Of a stretch of DNA of 64,000 nucleotides, positions 61,008-64,000 are shown in pieces (positions within the stretch are counted from its first letter, which is position 1; every line of letters starts with the position of its first letter). The position numbers and the translations under genes are program-made. Origin of the DNA: Moraxella catarrhalis (GTDB lineage Bacteria > Pseudomonadota > Gammaproteobacteria > Pseudomonadales > Moraxellaceae); contig NZ_LXHE01000006.1 in assembly GCF_001656295.1 (NCBI RefSeq), positions 1-64,000 on the forward strand. The letters run 5' to 3'. The notes below the pieces were generated by a model. The model was not told the DNA's origin. It did not search any database and was given only the letters and a program-made list of their open reading frames with translations.

Positions 61008-62033
61008 ATGATACCGATTCGCCAAATCCCAACCACGCTTGTCACAGGCTTTCTTGGTGCTGGCAAAACCACGCTCATCAATGCCCTAATTGCTCACAAA
61101 TCTCATCAAAAATGGGCATTGCTGATTAATGAATTTGGAAAAATAGGCATAGATGGCGCTCTGGTGACTGGTGATGACATCGCCATCAAGGAAGTCAATG
61201 GCGGCTGCATCTGCTGCACAGGTCAGCTACCCTTGCAGGTGGCACTTGTCAGGCTCATTCATGAGCATCATCCTGATCGCCTGATTATTGAGCCGACGGG
61301 ACTTGCACATCCTGATGAGCTGCTAGATCAGCTGTCAGAACCGCACTGGCAAACGACACTTAGGCTCAATGCGGTCATCTGTGTGCTGAGCGCGCCTCAA
61401 TGGCAACAAGAAAAATATCGCACTCATGATGGCTACATTGCCCATGTGCGCCACGCTGATATTGTATTTATCAATCGCCATGATGCTCTTTCAGATCATG
61501 AGCAGCAAGCTTTGAGAGCATGGATCACAAGCATCAATGAACGGGCTGTCATCATCGATGAAGCGCCTTTAAGCCAAGATACTGCTGGCATGTTATTATC
61601 CACACCACACGACGCTCAAAAAGCGACTCAGCGCATCTCTTTAAGGGCACCAAATTCGGCGATGACTCAAACTGCTGACGAAATGATCAAAGGGCCAAAT
61701 GAGTTACCCTATCGGTATCATGAGCAGATGGCAGGGCATCAAGTGGGCGGCTGGCGACTGCCTAGCACGTGGCAATTTGACAGCTATCATCTACAAAAAT
61801 GGCTGCTATCTCGCCCAAATTATTTACGCATCAAAGGGGTGGTGCATACTTTAGAAGGCTGGCTTTTGATCAATATCACACCCGAAAGCATCAGCATCAC
61901 AGATACCACCGCCCGAGATGATAGTAAGATTGAGCTGATATTTGATGCAAAAGACGCCAAAGACGATGACTGGCAGGCTTGGGATGATGAGCTAATGAAT
62001 CTGGTGCAAACTATGGATTACACAGCTCAATAA
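61008..62033 (+). CDS. CobW/COG0523 family GTPase (metal chaperone type)
   Basis: This 341-residue G3E GTPase has P-loop GFLGAGKTT (14-22), the metal motif CICC (67-70), and IEPTGLAHPDEL; the NKxD-type motif is altered to INRHD. The C-terminal domain is shorter and lacks a long histidine tract. Such proteins insert or deliver zinc, cobalt or nickel; which metal applies here is not evident. The start is the ATG at 61008, because the open frame upstream to 60963 overlaps the likely promoter and hairpin. There is no clear ribosome site. Confidence 0.88.
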   Translation: MIPIRQIPTTLVTGFLGAGKTTLINALIAHKSHQKWALLINEFGKIGIDGALVTGDDIAIKEVNGGCICCTGQLPLQVALVRLIHEHHPDRLIIEPTGLAHPDELLDQLSEPHWQTTLRLNAVICVLSAPQWQQEKYRTHDGYIAHVRHADIVFINRHDALSDHEQQALRAWITSINERAVIIDEAPLSQDTAGMLLSTPHDAQKATQRISLRAPNSAMTQTADEMIKGPNELPYRYHEQMAGHQVGGWRLPSTWQFDSYHLQKWLLSRPNYLRIKGVVHTLEGWLLINITPESISITDTTARDDSKIELIFDAKDAKDDDWQAWDDELMNLVQTMDYTAQ

Positions 62034-62038
62034 TGAAA

Positions 62039-62068
62039 AAAAATGCCTTGCACCAGCAAGGCATTTTG
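62039..62068. terminator. Bidirectional terminator between the CobW gene and sstT
   Basis: A perfect 11-bp stem AAATGCCTTGC / GCAAGGCATTT with a 4-base loop has A residues before and T after. It serves both convergent genes. Confidence 0.85.
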
Positions 62069-62084
62069 AGCATTGGCAAGAGTA

Positions 62085-63296
62085 TTAGCCGTAGTGGGCG
62101 TATTTTGGATCTGCCGCTGCTGTGAATAGTACATCAGTGGATGAATTAAGCGCCGTTTCGGCAGAGTCTTGGACAACGCCGATGATGAAGCCGATGGCAA
62201 CCACCTGCATGGCGACATCATTTGGAATGTTAAATAAATTACACGCCAAAGGAATCAATAAAAGCGAGCCGCCCGCCACACCAGAAGCGCCACATGCCGA
62301 CAAGCTGCCGACAATCGCCAACAGCACCGCCGCACCAAAGCTAACCTCAATCCCTAAAGTGTGCGCCGCCGCCAAAGTCAAGACATTGATGGTGATCGCA
62401 GCGCCCGCCATATTGATCGTCGCACCCAGTGGAATACTCACAGAATATGTATCTTCGCTCAGACCCAATTTGCGCGCAAGGTTCATATTCACAGGGATAT
62501 TCGCTGCCGATGACCGCGTGAAAAATGCCGTCACACCAGACTCACGCAAGCAGGTAAAGACCAAAGGATAAGGGTTTTTGCGAGTCATCGCTGCAACGAT
62601 GATCGGGTTCATCACCAAAGCAATGAACAGCATCGAGCCGACCAGTACCGCCAATAGTCGCGCATAGCCCACCAGTGCTTGCACGCCAGTTTCTGCGATA
62701 GTCGACGCCACCAAGCCTAAAATACCAAAAGGCGCCAAAGCGATGATCCATTTGACCACACTGGTCACTGCTGTGCCCAGATCTGACACCACACGCAAAG
62801 TGGTCTCCGTCACATGGCGAAGGGCAAGACCAATCAGCACCGCCCAAGTTAAGATCCCCATATAATTGGCATTGGCAAGTGATGCCACAGGGTTGGCAAC
62901 CAAATTCATGAGCAAATTGGTCAAAACTTCACGCAGGCTTTGGGGTGCTGCTTGCTCAACGCTTTCGATATTGTTTAAGACCAATTCTGTTGGGAACATA
63001 AAACTTGCGCCCACAGCCACTAAAGCTGCCGAAAAGGTGCCGACCAAATAAAGAAAAATGATCGGCTTGATACGGCTGTCTGCACCGATACGCTGATTTG
63101 AGACAGCTGCCAGCACCAGCACAAATACCAGCACTGGTGCAACCGCCTTAAGCGCACCCACAAAAATTGAGCCCAAAATACCCAAACTTAAGCCAAAAGA
63201 TGGGGCAACTACCCCAATAATCGTCCCGATCACCAGCGCCAGCACAATCAGCGGCACCAAACCCAGACGCAAATAAGCATCTACAATCGAACGCAT
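62085..63296 (-). CDS. sstT: Serine/threonine:sodium symporter SstT
   Basis: This 403-residue inner-membrane carrier of the dicarboxylate/amino-acid:cation symporter family has about eight helices and two re-entrant loops. The serine-rich motif [20 protein letters not shown] and the following [16 protein letters not shown] match SstT closely. The C-terminal [20 protein letters not shown] also fits. The start is the ATG at 63296, with AGGAG upstream; a GTG at 63302 is less likely. It stands alone. Confidence 0.93.
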   Translation of the reverse strand: MRSIVDAYLRLGLVPLIVLALVIGTIIGVVAPSFGLSLGILGSIFVGALKAVAPVLVFVLVLAAVSNQRIGADSRIKPIIFLYLVGTFSAALVAVGASFMFPTELVLNNIESVEQAAPQSLREVLTNLLMNLVANPVASLANANYMGILTWAVLIGLALRHVTETTLRVVSDLGTAVTSVVKWIIALAPFGILGLVASTIAETGVQALVGYARLLAVLVGSMLFIALVMNPIIVAAMTRKNPYPLVFTCLRESGVTAFFTRSSAANIPVNMNLARKLGLSEDTYSVSIPLGATINMAGAAITINVLTLAAAHTLGIEVSFGAAVLLAIVGSLSACGASGVAGGSLLLIPLACNLFNIPNDVAMQVVAIGFIIGVVQDSAETALNSSTDVLFTAAADPKYAHYG

Positions 63297-63302
63297 AATC
63301 AC

Positions 63303-63628
63303 TCCTAAAATGATAAGAATCCGTTCACGGTGATCTGTCTAAGAGCCCAAGGAATGATGGTATAATCCAGATGGCTTAGTTTTGGTTGAGTATCAAGAGG
63401 ATCAAATCTGTCACACAAAAAATGCATTGATCAACTGTTTGACAGTCAGCAAATCTCATTTAGAAGCATATCATGAACGGTTCAAGCGCAAGTCAAGACT
63501 TACAAAACTGATCTACTATACCACTTTTTTATCATAAAGTCAGAATTTGTTGCGGTACTATTACAAATTGATGTGCATTGAGTATATTCCTACCAAAGCC
63601 AAGCAGTCAACCGCTTACTTGACCAATA
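63303..63628. other. Intergenic region upstream of sstT
   Basis: This AT-rich region of about 330 bases lies between sstT and the rraA terminator. I see no gene, repeat or confident promoter pair. Parts must hold the sstT promoter on the minus strand. Confidence 0.35.
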
Positions 63629-63652
63629 AAAAAGCGCAGGTGATGTCTGCGC
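63629..63652 (-). terminator. Terminator of rraA
   Basis: The stem GCGCAG / CTGCGC with a 7-base loop is followed by six T residues on the minus strand. It is 23 bases past the stop. Confidence 0.8.
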
Positions 63653-63675
63653 CTTACTGAGCTGATGATATAAGG

Positions 63676-64000
63676 TTAGATTAATGGCTCGCCACTGACG
63701 ATGATGCCGTTATTATCAGCATAAATATAATCACCTTCATGAATGACCACACCGCCAAAGCTGATCGTAAGCCCTGTCTCACCGACGCCTTTTCTGGTTG
63801 ATTTTTGGGGAATACTGGCAAGCGCTTGGACACCCAGCGGCATCTTTGACATCTGATCGACATCACGCACACAGCCATAAACGATCACACCCGCCCAGCC
63901 ATGCTTAACTGCCGATTCAGCAATCATATCGCCGAGTAAAGCGCAGCGCATCGATGCACCGCCATCTACAACAAGCACGCGCCCCTTGCCTTCGGTGGCG
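63676..64000 (-). CDS. rraA: RraA family protein, 3' part (5' end beyond the window)
   Basis: The C-terminal 108 codons of an RraA-type protein are visible. Landmarks are GRVLVVDGGASMRCALLGD, GWAGVIVYGCVRDVDQM, QALASIPQKS and the closing FGGVVIHEGDYIYADNNGIIVS. E. coli RraA inhibits RNase E. Related proteins are 4-hydroxy-4-methyl-2-oxoglutarate aldolases, but the wording of these motifs is closest to RraA. The upstream part is cut by the right edge, so the start cannot be placed. Confidence 0.88.
   Translation of the reverse strand, partial: ATEGKGRVLVVDGGASMRCALLGDMIAESAVKHGWAGVIVYGCVRDVDQMSKMPLGVQALASIPQKSTRKGVGETGLTISFGGVVIHEGDYIYADNNGIIVSGEPLI

Overview
The window looks like chromosomal DNA of a Moraxella-type gammaproteobacterium (family Moraxellaceae). 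This is inferred from a base composition that looks to be in the mid-40s % GC by eye, the pilBCD-coaE cluster, the gltA / sdhCDAB-sucAB-lpd layout, and proteins that resemble Moraxella, Psychrobacter and Acinetobacter homologues. No search was run, so the genus is a judgement. I saw no rRNA, tRNA, CRISPR array or prophage. The only clear mobile DNA is an IS1-family element cut by the left edge.

Layout. 1-763: IS1-family element. 0.8-7.8 kb (minus strand): gltS, purL and a Bcr/CflA drug exporter. 8.0-12.5 kb (plus): type IV pilus genes pilB, pilC, pilD, then coaE. 12.5-14.1 kb (minus): DUF924, DUF2789 and glutathione transferase genes. 14.4-18.2 kb (plus): an Anbu (ancestral proteasome-like) operon made of a fused ATP-grasp/alpha-E protein, a transglutaminase-like protein and the Anbu protease. 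18.2-25.3 kb (minus): recG, a Crp/Fnr-type regulator, and an RND efflux adaptor and pump. 25.4-28.6 kb (minus): assimilatory sulfate reduction genes cysH, cysD, cysN. 28.9-30.6 kb: a patatin-like lipoprotein and a small secreted protein. 30.7-34.1 kb (minus): fadBA. 34.3-36.5 kb (plus): a degenerate J-domain protein with tandem LprI-like repeats, a protein E-like secreted protein and a thioesterase. 36.6-41.5 kb (minus): tig, clpP, clpX, then rdgB and an EEP-family phosphodiesterase. 41.7-44.8 kb (plus): prlC, a YheV-like zinc ribbon and a frameshifted lipoprotein gene. 44.9-54.6 kb (minus): sdhC-D-A-B, sucA-sucB, lpd. 55.3-57.5 kb (plus): gltA and a DUF305 copper-type lipoprotein. 57.6-60 kb (minus): tex. 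60.2-62 kb (plus): ompR and a CobW-type GTPase. 62-64 kb (minus): sstT and the 3' part of rraA.

How it fits together. Most of the window is core metabolism: the oxidative half of the TCA cycle, beta-oxidation, sulfate assimilation, purine synthesis and protein quality control (trigger factor, ClpXP, oligopeptidase A). gltA and sdhCDAB diverge from one 0.7-kb region that carries plausible promoters for both and two related palindromes, which suggests shared control.

The points that most deserve follow-up are: (a) the compact Anbu operon with its ATP-grasp/alpha-E fusion; (b) a lipoprotein gene broken exactly at a CAAA tetranucleotide repeat, possibly phase-variable; (c) three perfect DnaA boxes around an AT-rich stretch at the pilB/pilC junction; (d) a PilD prepilin peptidase lacking the zinc-cysteine region; (e) a J-domain protein without HPD fused to duplicated LprI-like domains; and (f) many copies of the octamer CGCCCAAA.
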